Origin: Delphinus delphis
Lineage: Eukaryota > Chordata > Mammalia > Artiodactyla > Delphinidae
Direction of reading: 5' to 3'
DNA: 64,000 nucleotides
NCBI RefSeq assembly: GCF_949987515.2
Contig: NC_082684.1
Location: 119,392,080-119,456,079 of the forward strand
Shown here piece by piece: positions 25,616 through 36,930 of the stretch. Position numbers and translations under genes: made by a program. Numbering within the stretch: the first letter of the stretch is position 1; every line of letters starts with the position of its first letter. Below the pieces are notes generated by a model. It saw only the letters and a program-made list of their open reading frames with translations. It searched no databases and was not told where the DNA came from.

Positions 25616-26723
25616 ACTTGGATACAAACTGTTTCCTGGGGCTCAGGCTCCACCTTCTCTGTACTGCTCCTGGCCGCCATGCTCTGGTACTTTCTTTTAC
25701 CTGTCCCGGTTTTAATTCCATTCTCTTATGTTGAAAAGCAGCAGTGGGTTGGAGCAGGATTTTGGCCTTCCTTGGCTTATCTTCAAGCATTTCTTACTGT
25801 GAAGGTTAATTTAATAAAAAACAAAAAGCTATCTTTGTAGACACTTTGTAAGTAGGGCTCAGCTTGCAGGTCTCTGCCTGTCTGGCCTGAGCTGAGCTCT
25901 CTGCTGAGGTTCCAAACTGTTTTCTACCTGCCCTTGCCCTCTGCCCCTTTCTCTGGTGTTCTTGGGCCTTTACATCTGACTAATCCAGGGCTGCCAGGTA
26001 GCCCCTGACTCTGCGTCTGTCTCCCCCTTTATGTGTTACTGGGTCTGTCCATGATTATGGCATCTGAATTGAATCTTCCAGAATTTCCCCTACCTGCTGA
26101 GCTGTGTTGACTTTCTTTAGCTACGGAATCAGAACTAGCTCTACTTTGACCTTTATTTATTCTCTGTGCTGAATCTTGCTCAGAGTTCCCTTTCCTTGCT
26201 GTGGCAAACTGCAGAATGATACAATCAGTCATAGCTTCCCAGGTTTTGGTCACTGTCCTACCAATGACTCCTCCTTCCTGGTTTGTAAGAATTAAAGTCA
26301 GAGTGATGAACATTTTCACAGCATCCTTTATCTTCTGAGAGAAGAGCAAATGGCGAGTGCTTTGTCTATAAACTTGGGCGACCAGCTGCCTGACCCCCCA
26401 TCTCCATCTCCAGTCATGGGAGCCTCTGCTGTGTAAGTCCTGGAGCCTCCTTGATAATCTCACCTGTATTTCACTTTGGTAGGGTCTCTGGCTCCAGTTG
26501 CCCTCTCCCCTCAATGGTCTGGGCTCCGGACCTTCTAGTCCTCCAGCCCCCAGAAGATAAGATAACTGATTACCTTTCCTTCCCAGATTAGCCACACACT
26601 TGTTCTACTGGAGGATTTTTGCATCTGCTGTCAAGTTCCAGTCACAGGATCCAATTCACCAATGTTGATTGTTCTCATCATACTTCTTGAGTTAAAATTT
26701 CAAGTAACCTTTGTTACCATATG

Positions 26724-26890
26724 CCAGTGGCTCTCGGTATGGTACCTGAACCAGCATCATCGGAAGGCTTGTTAGAAATGCAGAGTCTCAGATCCCTCCC
26801 TAGATCTGCTGAATCAGACACTCTGGGGGTGGGCCAGGCACTCTGTGGGTCAACAAGACCCCAGGGGATTCTGGTGCAGGAGAACCACTG
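26724..26890 (+). mobile_element. MER5A-type DNA transposon
   Basis: The element starts cagtggctctcggtatggta and ends ggagaaccactg, which are near-inverted ends. The middle contains tgttagaaatgcagagtctc and ctctgggggtgggcc, typical of MER5A (hAT-Charlie). Confidence 0.8.
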
Positions 26891-27736
26891 CGTGTGCTAT
26901 TAGGATCATCACCTGAAGCCCACGCTTGTTTCTGACTAGCTCTTGGAGCATGGTTGTCCCTTAGGTCAACATTTGTCCTCCTTGACAACTCACTGAGCAG
27001 GTGCAGCTGAAAGTTTTTCCCTCCCTGCTCTCAAGATTTAGTGTCAAGCTCTCTCCAAGTGGCCAGGGAATGCTCCCTTCCAAGGAAGCAGATTAGGAGT
27101 CACAGAAAGGAAACACGCCTGAGCCATGTGCTTGGTGTGGGTCAGAGCACATTCATTACCTCTGTGGTGTTAATTTCTGCTCTGAACGCCATAAGGAGTT
27201 CCTCTTGGAAATTATGTACTTATATTTCACCAGGCTCCTTCCTTCAGTGGTATTTAAATTCAAATATAGGTTAGCAGGCAGAGGTGCTGGCAGAGGCCAG
27301 CATTTCACATCCAACCACATCAAGTAGGACCTCATCACTCTCACTCCCACTGCCTCTCCAGCCCGCTTTGTACTGAGCCACTGAGGGGGACACATCTGTG
27401 AAGCTTCCAGTCACTCACTAAGCCATAACCCAACTTTGGGGTTTGAAGGATGCTGATACCTTTCATAATCCCTTTTCCTCCCCAAGTCCTACCCTCATCC
27501 TGCTGACAATATTATCTGAAGTCCACAAATACAGAGCTCAGAAATATTCATAAGGTTAGAAATGAACCACTCAAGACGGTTGTGCTGTTTTACTTACCCT
27601 AAAATACATGAAAATTATATAAACTTGTTCTGACAAGGGAATATTAGCATAAACTAGGACCTTCCCCCAAACCTTCATTACCTGGAAAACACCACCATGG
27701 GTTATTTAAATTGTGTAGTTATACACTGTATTAAAA

Positions 27737-27795
<59 letters not shown>

Positions 27796-27796
27796 G
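27737..27796. repeat. GT dinucleotide microsatellite
   Basis: About 27 GT units in an almost pure run, ending atgtgg. Confidence 0.95.
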
Positions 27797-27894
27797 TGCC
27801 TTAAGAAATGATGGATAACACATAAATGCTGGGGTCCAACAGCTGGCTGATGTTTATCATTAATAGAGTTTTGTAGCTTAGCAGGGATGATGGT

Positions 27895-28080
27895 TTTGGC
27901 TAGCATTCATCGAGTACTTACTCAGGACGGAGGAATTTATAGGCATTACTTCACCTAATCGTCTCAAGATTTCTATGAGAGAGGTTCTAATTTCCCAATT
28001 TATAGGTGGTAAGATCAGGTAACCTGTCCATGAGTTTGCCTGTAGCTAGTGGTGGCTCTGGAACCTGAACCCATGCTTGC
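27895..28080 (-). repeat. MIR element
   Basis: agcattcatcgagtacttac, then the aggtggtaagatcaggtaac region and gaacctgaacccatgc, fits the reverse MIR consensus. Confidence 0.72.
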
Positions 28081-29549
28081 CTCGACCGAGTCCATGACCT
28101 CAGTAACCCCCCCATGTGAGGCCACCTCTGGGTAATATGGAGAGAGCATTTCACTCTTTTTCTGATTAGCTACTGAGCCTAACAAATTGTGTGCCTTGGT
28201 TCCTCCACATAATAAGGATATAATGCTCTTTTGTTCCCAACTTTGAAACAAATCTATTTAAATAAAGGCCATAGTAAAGCATGATGGGTGAAGGAAAGAT
28301 TTAAGAGATTTCTGCAGGAACTGATGCTAAGAGAATGGAATGGGAAGGGCTACTGGGAGGGTTCAGGGTCAAGTCAAAGTCAGAGTCAGATCAAGATCAA
28401 GTCAACGTGGGCGGGGGCAGGACACAGCATGGATAAATCCACCATGACTGTGCTGAGGCAAGGTGAATGATTTTACCAGGGGGTCCCAAGCCAGCCTCTG
28501 ACTTCCACCCTCTGTCAATGGAGCATCTGCCCCCGCAGTGTGTAAACGCTCACAGCCCTGGAATGAAACCTCATTTTCAACACAATGCCACTGACCATGG
28601 ATGTGAGCAATTCTGAGGTGGCTGAGGCCCCTTCCCTCCACCGGTGCTAAACAATCCGTCCATCTGTTCAAATGACTCACCAGCCCTCCTAAACCCTGGA
28701 TGCTACTGGGCATTGGAGAGACAGCAGCACACCCAAGTTTCCAGTGCCCACCTGGCACACGGCAGGTGCTCTACAAATGTTTGCTGAGTGAATGGGACAC
28801 TGACAAGGTCCTTGCCCTTGTGAGGAAGAAAAAGAAGGCAAACAATAAACAAAGGGGTGACACAGGTGTCCTGCCTGTACATGGCGCCCAGCCCAGGGGA
28901 ATTCATTGTTCAGCCCCAGTGGGCACGTCGGAGGTGTCAGAGGCTATGGGTTTGAACCCTGAATAGGCAGGTTTAGTTTCTTACCCAGAAAGTCTTGGAC
29001 TTGTGCCATAGACGACCTCTCACCTGTCCCGTCCCTTTAACTTGTGCCACTGCTCCCTCGGGTCTGAGGATCCCTCCCAGCCTCTCTGAGCCCAACATCA
29101 CCTGGCTGGGGGTCAAGAGGGAGCCATCATGGTATTCACAGGATGGCACCCCTGCAAGCACAGCTCCCTGCACCCCAACACTCCACACACACACACAGGC
29201 CTCCTGGGAAGCCACCTTCACATTGAAACCCCTCATCTTAGACAGCAGAATTCCTGAATTTTAATTTCTTTTCCAGCATGGGTCCAGATAACACTGAGAA
29301 TAAGCCAGAAAACTGAGCAGCTACAGCATTTAGCAAAATTGCTCTAATGTTTAATTTTAAAACCATGTGTTTCACTTCCAGATAAGGCAGCCACCACGGC
29401 TTCCCCTCAACCCCCCTCTGAGCCGAAGGCCACTACAATGCCATCTGCTGACTTCTCCAGTTCCATTTTAAAATATCTATTTACAGGTGCCCTGGTCAAA
29501 AAGGGTTCTTTTTTATGCCATGGTAGAAGCAGGTTGTACTACTTTTAAA

Positions 29550-29715
29550 ATGAGAATGGTGTAGCAGAAAGTACGTAAGACTTAAAGTAGGAAAACCTTG
29601 GTTTGAGTTCTACTTGCTATGGGTATGACCTTGAGTAAGTTACTTAACAACCAACTGTCTCGACTTCTTCATCTGTAAGATAGGGTGATGACTCCAACTT
29701 CCAGCTCCTCTCCCT
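29550..29715 (+). repeat. MIR element
   Basis: ttggtttgagttctacttgc, then gaccttgagtaagttactta and catctgtaagatagggtgat, is the forward MIR core. Confidence 0.7.
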
Positions 29716-31239
29716 TCTCTCCTTACTGCCGACAGGCAGGAACGGACTGGCTCACTCCCACCCTGCCCTGGATTTCTGCCACCTCCATAATTTACATCTT
29801 AGCATGAAGCATACAGGTCCTCAGTTTTAAGATTCTCTGTTTCTACAATAAATTCATTTTCAAATATTCTTTTGAGAGGAAAAAACGTTTCTCTGGGATT
29901 TATAGGAACAAACTGAATTTGCAGTAGGGAAGCAGAAGGACAGTGAATAGAGCTTAACCAGCAGTTGATGAGATCACAACCTGGCGGCATTTCTTTTCAG
30001 CCATCACACCTGATCAGGTTACACTCCAGGAACTGGCACTTTTGTTGGTACAATTTTGGGGTTAAAATAATCAGGAGAAGCCTGGGTTTGGTAACAGGTT
30101 GTACCACACCCAGGAACTGAGAGTTTGGAAAAAAACTCTCATGCTTTGAGAATCATATGGCTGCTGATGTTGAAAGTTCACATCCAAGAGTAACATTCCC
30201 GTCAGGCTGCCTTTCTCACCAGGACACAGGAATTTTCCAGTACAGTAGCCCTCCTGCTAATAGACTTGCCGGCACTCGTCCTAGCTGGACAGCGTCCGCT
30301 GGATGGTCTTTCCTAGTCTTTGTTTGATCATGACGTCAGCATGTCTCTATGTGTTCAGGGTGGAGGACACGTCTGCTGGTTTTTACTGCCCAGTGTCGTC
30401 TTTTTTCTGGTAACAACACCTCGGTTTTCCTTTGGGTGTCTACACCATGCTGCTGGAGAGCATAGGTGCCAAGTCAGGCCCATTAGACCTTCTCCATGTG
30501 GACTCTCAGTGGAGAAGCTCCTGGAGGGGAGGCAGTGTCTTGTCCACTGGAGGTGCCTCCGAGATCCCCTCCCCAATATGCTTTTCAGCATCTCTTCAAT
30601 TTTGGGAGCTACTCCATATCTTTTCTATATACTCTTTTATCTTTTTGGTACATTTTTAGATTCAGTTCCTGTTGCCTGGGATCAAAGAACCTCAGATGTT
30701 CTTGAGTCTAGCGTTTGCTTTACCAAAGACAAAGCCCAGTGAGCTTTAGAAGGTGGTGGTCCCAGGGCACCTCTTTCACATTTCCATGCTACAGCCAAGG
30801 CTTCAGAGCAGGTGGGAGGCTGGTGGAGCAGGAGTTCTGTTTGCAGCCATGTCCTTAATGAATCAGGTGGTCTCCTGCCTCCCACTACACTTGATCATCT
30901 TCAATGGAAGGAAGAGGTTGGTGGAATGTACTTTTCTGGTGCAGGTGTAGGGGCACCCTGAGCAGTTCACCTTGCAGGGTAGGGGCACGTTGAGCCTCCT
31001 GCTGGGAGCACCTGTCTCTAGAAGCTCTAGGAAGGGTGGTTTCTAAGACCAAAATTCTACTGGGGAAAAAGCACAATTCTCATAGTGATTCACAGGACAT
31101 GGTGGCACATCAGAAGTGAATTGGTGAGGGACCATGCAGTCATAAGCCCCACACGGAACCAGCACTTCCCTTTCTGACATGACCATGGAGAACTCCCTCC
31201 CTCTAAGCTTGCTGTGGGCCCTACTGTGGCAAGAACAGA

Positions 31240-31779
31240 TATTGCACCTTATTCTTGATCTTAGGGTAAAGCATTCAGCCTTTCACCATTAAGTATGATG
31301 CTAGCTATGGGTTTTTTGTAGATACCCCTTACCAGGTTTAAGAAGTTCTCTTCCAATCCTGGCTTGTTGAGTGTTTTTATCATGAAGGGTCATGTATTTT
31401 GTCAAAGTCTCTTTCTGCATCTACTGAAATGATCATTTTGTTTAAAAAAATATTTTATTGATAAAGTGTATTACTTAATTGATTGTTCAGATGATACACC
31501 AACCTTGCATTCCTGGGACAAGTCTTAATTGGTCATGGTGTATAATCCTTTCAATACGATGCTGGATTCAGTTTGCTTGAATTTTGTTGAAGACTTTTGC
31601 ATTGATATTCATAAGAGATATTGGTTTGTATTATTCTTTTTTGTGATGTCTGTGTGTGGTTTCAGTATCAGAGTAGTACTGGCTTCACAGAATGTGTTGG
31701 AAAGTGTTCCCTCCTATTCCACCTTTTGGGAAGAGTTTGTGAAGGATTGGTGTTAACTCTGCTTTAAATATTTGGTAGA
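31240..31779 (-). mobile_element. Old L1 fragment, minus strand (left part of an interrupted copy)
   Basis: catttcaccatta-type L1 ORF2 antisense sequence, for example aagcattcagcctttcacca and tccttgcattcctgggacaa-like phrases, runs up to the insertion at 31780 and resumes at 35779. Confidence 0.72.
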
Positions 31780-31860
31780 GAGGGCAGAAAGCAGAAGGAA
31801 GAAGAACTACAATCCCGCAGCCTGTGGAACAAAAACCACATTCACAGAAACACAGACAAG

Positions 31861-32765
31861 ATGAAAAGGCAGAGGGCTATGTAACAGATGAAGAAACAAG
31901 ATAAAACCTCAGAAAAACAACTAAATGAAATGGAGATAGACAATCTTCAAGAAAAAGAATTCACAATAATGATAGTGAAGATGATCCAGGACCTCAGAAA
32001 AAGAATGCAGGCAAAGATCGAGAAGATGCAAGAAATGTTTAACAAAGATCTAGAAGAATTACAGAACAAACAAACAGAGATCAATGATACAATAACTGAA
32101 ATGAAAAATACACTGGAAGGAATCAATAGCAGAATAACTGAGGCAGAAGATAGGATCAGTGACCTGGAAGACAGAATGGTGGAATTCACTGCTGTGGAAC
32201 AGAATAAAGAGAAAAGAATGAAAAGAAATGAAGACAGCCTAAGAGACCTCTGGGACAACATTAAATGCAACAACATTCACATTATAAGGGGTCCCAGAAG
32301 GAGAAGAGAGAGAGAAAGGACCCGAGAAAATATTTTAAGAGATTATAGTCGAAAACTTCCCTAAGATGAGAAAGGAATTATCCACCCAATTCCAGGAAGC
32401 GCAGACAGTCCCATACAGGATAAACCAAGGAGAAACATGCCGAGACACATAGTAATCAAACTGGCAAAAATTAAAGACAAAGAAAAATTATTGAAAGCAG
32501 CAAGGGAAAAACGACGAATAACACACAAGGGAACTCCCATAAGGCTAACAGCAGATTTCTCAGCAGAAACTCTACAAGCCAGAAGAGAGTGGCATGATAT
32601 ACTTAAAGTGATGAAAGGGAAGAACCTACAACCAAGATTACTCTACTCAGCAAGGATCTTATTCAGATTCGATGGAGAAATCAAAAGCTTTACAGACAAG
32701 CAAAAGCTAAGAGAATTCAGCACTACCAAACCAGCTCTACAACAAATGCTAAAGGAACTTCTCTA
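31861..32765 (+). pseudogene. L1 ORF1 remnant
   Basis: ORF1 of L1 encodes an RNA-binding chaperone that coats L1 RNA. The likely start ATG at 31861 is followed by a stop after seven codons (TAA at 31882). Beyond it the frame from 31888 runs to a stop near 32364 and carries the long coiled coil (EINDTITEMKNTLEGI, EAEDRISDLEDRM). The C-terminal domain (LKAAREKRRITHKG, LSAETLQ-like FSAETLQARREW) is open from 32437 to 32765 in a frame that does not continue directly. It cannot make a full protein. Confidence 0.9.
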
Positions 32766-32826
32766 AGTGGGAGACACAAGAGAAGAAAAGGACCTACAAA
32801 AACAAACCCAAAACAATTAAGAAAAT

Positions 32827-35549
32827 GGTAACAGGAACAGACATATCGATAATTACCTTAAACGTGTATGGATTAAATGCTCCAATCAAAAGACAGAGGC
32901 TTGCTGAATGGATACAAAACACAAGACCCATGTATATGCTGTCTACAAGAGACCCACTTCAGACCTTGGGACACATACAGACTGAAAGTGAGGGGATGGA
33001 AAAAGATATTCCATGCAAATGGAAATCAAAAGAAAGCTGGAGTAGCAACACTCATATCAGATAAAATAGACTTTAAAATAAAGAATGTTACAAGAGACAA
33101 GGAAGGATACTATGTAATGATCAAGGGATCAATCCAAGAAGAAGATATAACAATTATAAATATATATGCACCCAACATAGGAGCACCTCAATACATAAGG
33201 CAACTGCTAAGAGCTATAAAAGAGGAAATCGACAATAACACAATAATAGTGGGGGACTTTAACACCTCACTTACACAAATGAACAAATAATCCACACAGA
33301 AAATTAATAAGGAAACAAAAGGTTTAAATGACACAATAGACCAGAAAGATTTAATTGATATTTATAAGACATTCCATCCAAAAACAGCAGATTACACTTT
33401 CTTCTCAAGTGCTCATGGAACATTCTCCAGGATAGATCACAACTTGGGTCACAAATTAAGCCTCAGTAAATTTAAGAAAATTGAAATCATATCAAGCATC
33501 TTTTCTGACCACAACGCTATGAGATTAGATATCAATTACAGGGAAGAAAACGTAAAAAAGACAAACACACGGAGGCTCAACAATACGTTACTAAAAAACC
33601 AAGAGATCACTGAAGAAATCAAAGAGGAAATCAAAAAAGACCTAGAGACAAATGACAATGAAAACACGACGATCCAAAGCCTATGGGATACAGCAAAAGA
33701 GTTCTAAGAGGTAATTTTATAGCTATACAAGCCCACCTCAAGAAACAAGAAAAATCTCAAATAAACAATCTAACCTTACACCTAAAGGAACTAGAGAAAG
33801 AAGAACAAACAAAACCGAAAGTTAGCAGAAGGAAAGAAATCATCAAGATCAGAGCAGAAATAAATGAAACAGAAACAAAGAAAACAATAGCAAAGATCAA
33901 TAAAAATAAAAGCTGTTTCTTTAAGAAGATAAACAAGATTGATAAACCATTAGCCAGACTCATCAAGATAAAGAGGAAGAGGACTCAAACCAATAAAATT
34001 ATAAATGAAAAAGGAGAAGTTACAACAGACACCGCAGAAATACAACGCATCCTAGGGAGACAAAAGACCTGTGTGCAGAAAACTATAAGACACTGATGAA
34101 AGAAATTAAAGATGATACCAACAGATGGAGAGATATACCATGTTCTTGGATTGGAAGAATCAATATTAGGAAAATGACTATACTACCCAAAGCAATCTAC
34201 AGATTCAATGCAATCCCTATGAAATTACCAATGGCATTTTTTACAGAACTAGAACAAAAAATCTTAAAATTTGTATGGAGACACAAAAGACCCCGAATAG
34301 CCAAAGCAGTCTTGAGGGAAAAAAATGGAGCTGGAGGAATCAGACTCCCTGACTTCAGACTATACTACAAAGCTACAGTAATCAAGACAATATGGTACTG
34401 GCACAAAAACAAAATATAGATCAATGGAACAGGATAGAAAGCCCAGAGATAAACCCACACACCTATGGTCAACTAATCTATGACAAAGGAGGCAAGGATA
34501 TAAAATGGAGAAAAGACAGTCTTTTCAGTAAGTGATGCTGGGAAAACTGGACAGCTACATGTAAAAGAATGAAATTAGAACACTCCCTAATGCCATACAC
34601 AAAAATAAACTCAAATTGGATTAGAGACCTAAATCTAAGACCGGACACTATAAAACTCTTAGAGGAAAACATAGGAAGAACACTCTTTGACATAAATCAC
34701 TGCAAGATATTTTTTGATCCATCTCCTAGAGTAATGGAAATAAAAACAAAAATAAACAAATGGGACCCAATGAAACAAAAAAGCATTTGCACAGCAAAAG
34801 AAACCATAAACAAGACGAAAAGACAACCCTCAGAATGGGAGAAAATATTTGCAAATGAATCATCAGACAAAGGATTAATCTCCAAAATATATAAACAGCT
34901 CATGCAGCTCAATATTAAAAAAGCAAGCAACCCAATCCAAAAATGGGTTAAAGATCTACATAGACATATCTCCAAAGAAGACATACAGATGGCCAAGAGG
35001 CACATGAGAAGCTGCTCAACATCACTAATTATTAGAGAAATGCAAATCAAAACTACAATGAGGTATCACCTCACACCGGTTAGAATGGGCATCATCAGAA
35101 ACTACAAACAACAAATGCTGGAGAGGGTGTGGAGAAAAGGGAACCCTCTTGCACTGCTGGTGGCAATGTAAATTGATGCAGCCACTATGGAGAACAGTAT
35201 GGAGGTTCCTTAAAGAACTAAAAATAGAATTACCATATGAGCCAGCAATACCACTACTGGGCATATACCCAGAGAAAACCATAATTCAAAATGACACATG
35301 CACCCCACTGTTCATTGCAGCAGTATTTACAATAGCCAGGTCATGGAAGCAACCTACATGCCCATCGACAGACGAATGGATAAAGAAGATGTGGTACATA
35401 TATACAATGGAATATTACTCAGCAGTACAAAGAATGAAATTGGGTCATTTGTAGAGACATGGATGCATCTAGAGACTATCATACAGATTGAAGTAAGTCA
35501 GAAAGAGAAAAACAAATATCGTATATTAACGCATATATGTGGAACCTAG
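32827..35549 (+). pseudogene. L1 ORF2 remnant lacking the reverse-transcriptase core
   Basis: The start (VTGTDISIITLNVYGLNAP) is the beginning of the L1 endonuclease. A frameshift near 32930 moves the frame to CCLQETHFRPWDTY and INIYAPNIGA, ending with GDFNTSLTQMNK at 33290; further breaks follow. At about 34062 the sequence jumps from the region ending DTAEIQRIL to [12 protein letters not shown] sequence ([19 protein letters not shown]). The palm of the reverse transcriptase, with its FADD-type active site, is absent. The C-terminal end continues to 35549 with one more frameshift near 35435. It is inactive. Confidence 0.9.
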
Positions 35550-35778
35550 AAAATGGTACAGATGAACCAGTTTGCAGAGCAGAAATTGAGACACAGATGT
35601 AGAGAACAAATATATGGACACCAAAGGGGGAAAGTGGCAGGGGGTGGGGGTTGTGTTGTGATGAATTGGGAGATTGGGATTGACATGTATACACTGATGT
35701 GTATAAAACTGATGACTAATAAGAAAATAAATACATAAATATTAAAAAAAATAATAAAAAAAATAAATATTTGGTAGA

Positions 35779-36711
35779 ATTCATAAGTGAAGAGTTCTAG
35801 TCCTGGGCTCTTCCTTGTGGAAAATTTTTGATTAGTAATTTAATCTCTTTGCTTGTTATAGGTCTATTCTTTCTATTCTTTATTTAGTTTTGGTAGTTTG
35901 CATCTTTCTAGGAGTTTGTCCATTTCATGTTCATTATCTAATTTACTGATGTACAGTTCATTGGCATATAACTGTTCATAGTATTCCTTTACAATCTATT
36001 TTATTTCTGCAAGCTCTGTAGCAATGTCTCCTCTTTCATTTCTGATTTTAGCAATTTAAGTGTTCTCTCATTTTTTTCTTGTCAATTAAGCTAAATGTTT
36101 GTCAATTTTTTGTTCCCTTCATGTAATCAACTTTTGATTTCACTGATCTTTCTCTATTATTTTTCTATGCTCTATGTCATTAATTTTTGCTTTAATCTTT
36201 ATTATTTCTTTCCTTCTGCTTCTTTTAGGTTTAATTGCTGTTCTTTTCCAGTGTCTTAATGTGGAAGGTTAATTATTGACTTGAAATTTTTATTTAATTT
36301 TATTTTATCTTATCGGCCACACCATGTAGCATGCGGGATCTTAGTTCCCGGACCAGGGATCAAACCTGTGCCCCCTGCAGCGGAAGCGTGGAGTCCTAAG
36401 CAGTGGACCACCAGGGATTCCTCACCTTTTTTAATACAGATGTTTACAGCTATACATTTCTCCCTAAAGATTGCTTTAGCTGCATTCTCTAAACTTTGTG
36501 ACTCCATTTTCATTCATCTGAAAGCACTTTCTGAATTTTCTATGGTTTCTCTTTCACCCACTGGTCATTTAGGAAGTGTTTTGTTTAATTTTCATGAATT
36601 TGTGACTTTCCAAAATTCCTTTCTGTTCTTGAATTCTAATTGTATTTTTTCCTTTCCTGTAATTGTGACATAAAAATCAAATGCAAATATCGAGTGCTTA
36701 ATAACTCGGAA
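35779..36711 (-). mobile_element. Old L1 fragment, minus strand (right part of the interrupted copy)
   Basis: The older L1 resumes with attcataagtgaagagttct and continues through the ORF2 antisense phrases ttttggtagtttgcatcttt and ttaatttttgctttaatctt. A SINE fragment interrupts it at 36285-36425. It ends at the younger SINE at 36728. Confidence 0.72.
36285..36425 (-). mobile_element. Short CHR/tRNA-type SINE in an L1
   Basis: In reverse it reads ggaatccctggtggtccact, later gggggcacaggtttgatccc and ggtccgggaactaagatccc. This is the tRNA-derived head of a CHR- or Bov-tA-like SINE without a long body. Confidence 0.82.
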
Positions 36712-36727
36712 AAGAGAAGGACCTCTT

Positions 36728-36930
36728 TTTTTTTTTTTTTTTTTTTTTTTTGTGGTATGCGGGCCTCTCACTGTCGTGGCCTCTCCCGTTGCGGAGCACA
36801 GGCTCCGGATGCGCAGGCTCAGTGGCCATGGCTCACGGCCCCCCCCCCCCCCAACCCCCGACCGGGGCACAAACCCGTGTCCCCTGCATCAGCAGGCGGA
36901 CTCTCAACCACTGTGCCACCAGGGAAGCCC
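36728..36930 (-). mobile_element. CHR-2-type cetacean SINE
   Basis: A poly-T tail (about 36726-36751) is followed by gtggtatgcgggcctctcac and, at the far end, gtgccaccagggaagccc. The flanks are aagagaaggacctctt (36712-36727) and the same word with an extra aagg (36931-36950). The body contains a run of 14 C at 36839-36852. It is in the same orientation as the gene. Confidence 0.93.

Larger units (their letters stand above)
31780..35764 (+). mobile_element. L1 element with internal deletion, plus strand
   Basis: A 3985-bp L1 lies between two copies of the 14-bp repeat aaatatttggtaga (31766-31779 and 35765-35778). It keeps about 80 bases of 5' UTR, a broken ORF1, the endonuclease-coding start of ORF2, the end of ORF2, a 3' UTR with a G-rich stretch (about 35625-35655) and an A-rich tail. 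A complete mammalian L1 is over 6 kb. The missing part is mainly the reverse-transcriptase region, lost at a junction near 34062. It is inserted into an older L1 and lies opposite to ADAMTS17. Confidence 0.95.

Noticed and set aside
34569..35171. A 200-codon open frame that could look like a host gene
   Set aside because: It is the C-terminal part of L1 ORF2 in the deleted L1 element.
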